Assembly (NCBI GenBank): GCA_026005075.1
Contig: BPKJ01000001.1
Span: 620,001 to 684,000 of the forward strand
DNA: 64,000 bases
DNA from: Lysobacteraceae bacterium
GTDB taxonomy: Bacteria > Pseudomonadota > Gammaproteobacteria > Xanthomonadales > Xanthomonadaceae
Direction of reading: 5' to 3'
Below are positions 63,660 to 64,000 of this stretch, piece by piece. The notes beneath the pieces are model-generated. The model ran no database searches and had not been told where the DNA came from. It was given only the letters and a program-made list of their open reading frames with translations. Position 1 is the first letter of the stretch. Each line of letters begins with the position of its first letter. Both the position numbers and the translations under genes were made by a program.

Positions 63660-64000
63660 TCACTCGGCAACTCGTGCGTACTCTCCCTTGAGTGCCACGC
63701 CCGCCATGATCGCACCCGCATGACACTCGATCAGGGCAGGATCCTGCCATGCATTTTTCTTGTAGTAACTGATGATATTGACCACCGCGTTCGCACCACG
63801 GGACCTCGCAGACTCCTGAAACGCGATTAGCGCGCTCAGCGCCGCCCACCGGCAAGCCTCCTCGTCGCTCTTGTTGGCCGCATTCGTCTTCTTGTTCGAG
63901 ACGCCTTCACCCAGGCGCCGCTCCACAGCGGGCGTAGCCGCTCCCTGCAGGAAGAACCTAACCGAGCCATCCAGCTTTCCACTGGAGCGCCCAAGCTCGA
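63660..64000 (-). CDS. Uncharacterised protein, possibly YbjQ-like fold (truncated at window edge)
   Basis: Open frame to the right edge; ACRWAALSALIAFQESARSRGANAVVNIISYYKKNAWQDPALIECHAGAIMAGVALKGEYARVAE. Confidence 0.6.
   Translation of the reverse strand, partial: ELGRSSGKLDGSVRFFLQGAATPAVERRLGEGVSNKKTNAANKSDEEACRWAALSALIAFQESARSRGANAVVNIISYYKKNAWQDPALIECHAGAIMAGVALKGEYARVAE

Overview
64 kb of GC-rich bacterial chromosome. Gene order suggests a Xanthomonadales/Lysobacterales-type gammaproteobacterium: cutA-dsbD-tlpA ... aroQ-accB-accC-prmA-DUF3426-fis-purH, and birA-coaX-SPOR-tRNA-Thr. This taxonomy is inference. Most of the window is housekeeping: acetyl-CoA carboxylase subunits, purH, trpS, gpmI, rhlB/trxA, gltBD, asnS, thrABC. 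It also carries signalling genes (hybrid kinase/HPt fragment, three GGDEF proteins, a Ser/Thr kinase with TPR-like region), a TetR-controlled RND efflux operon and several secreted hydrolases. The most notable unit is a single-chain DAK2(FakA-like)+DegV(FakB-like) protein directly upstream of plsY on the minus strand. It is predicted to be a fused fatty-acid kinase feeding the acyl-phosphate acyltransferase. Other points of interest are two frameshifted exported hydrolases (amidase, M28 peptidase), a glycosyltransferase remnant next to a perfect 16-bp TetR-type palindrome, a cyclophilin fused to an unnamed C-terminal module beside a non-RD (HCD) Ser/Thr kinase, and a compositionally different uncharacterised gene pair at the right end. 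Family calls come from reading motifs in the translations; no database searches were run.
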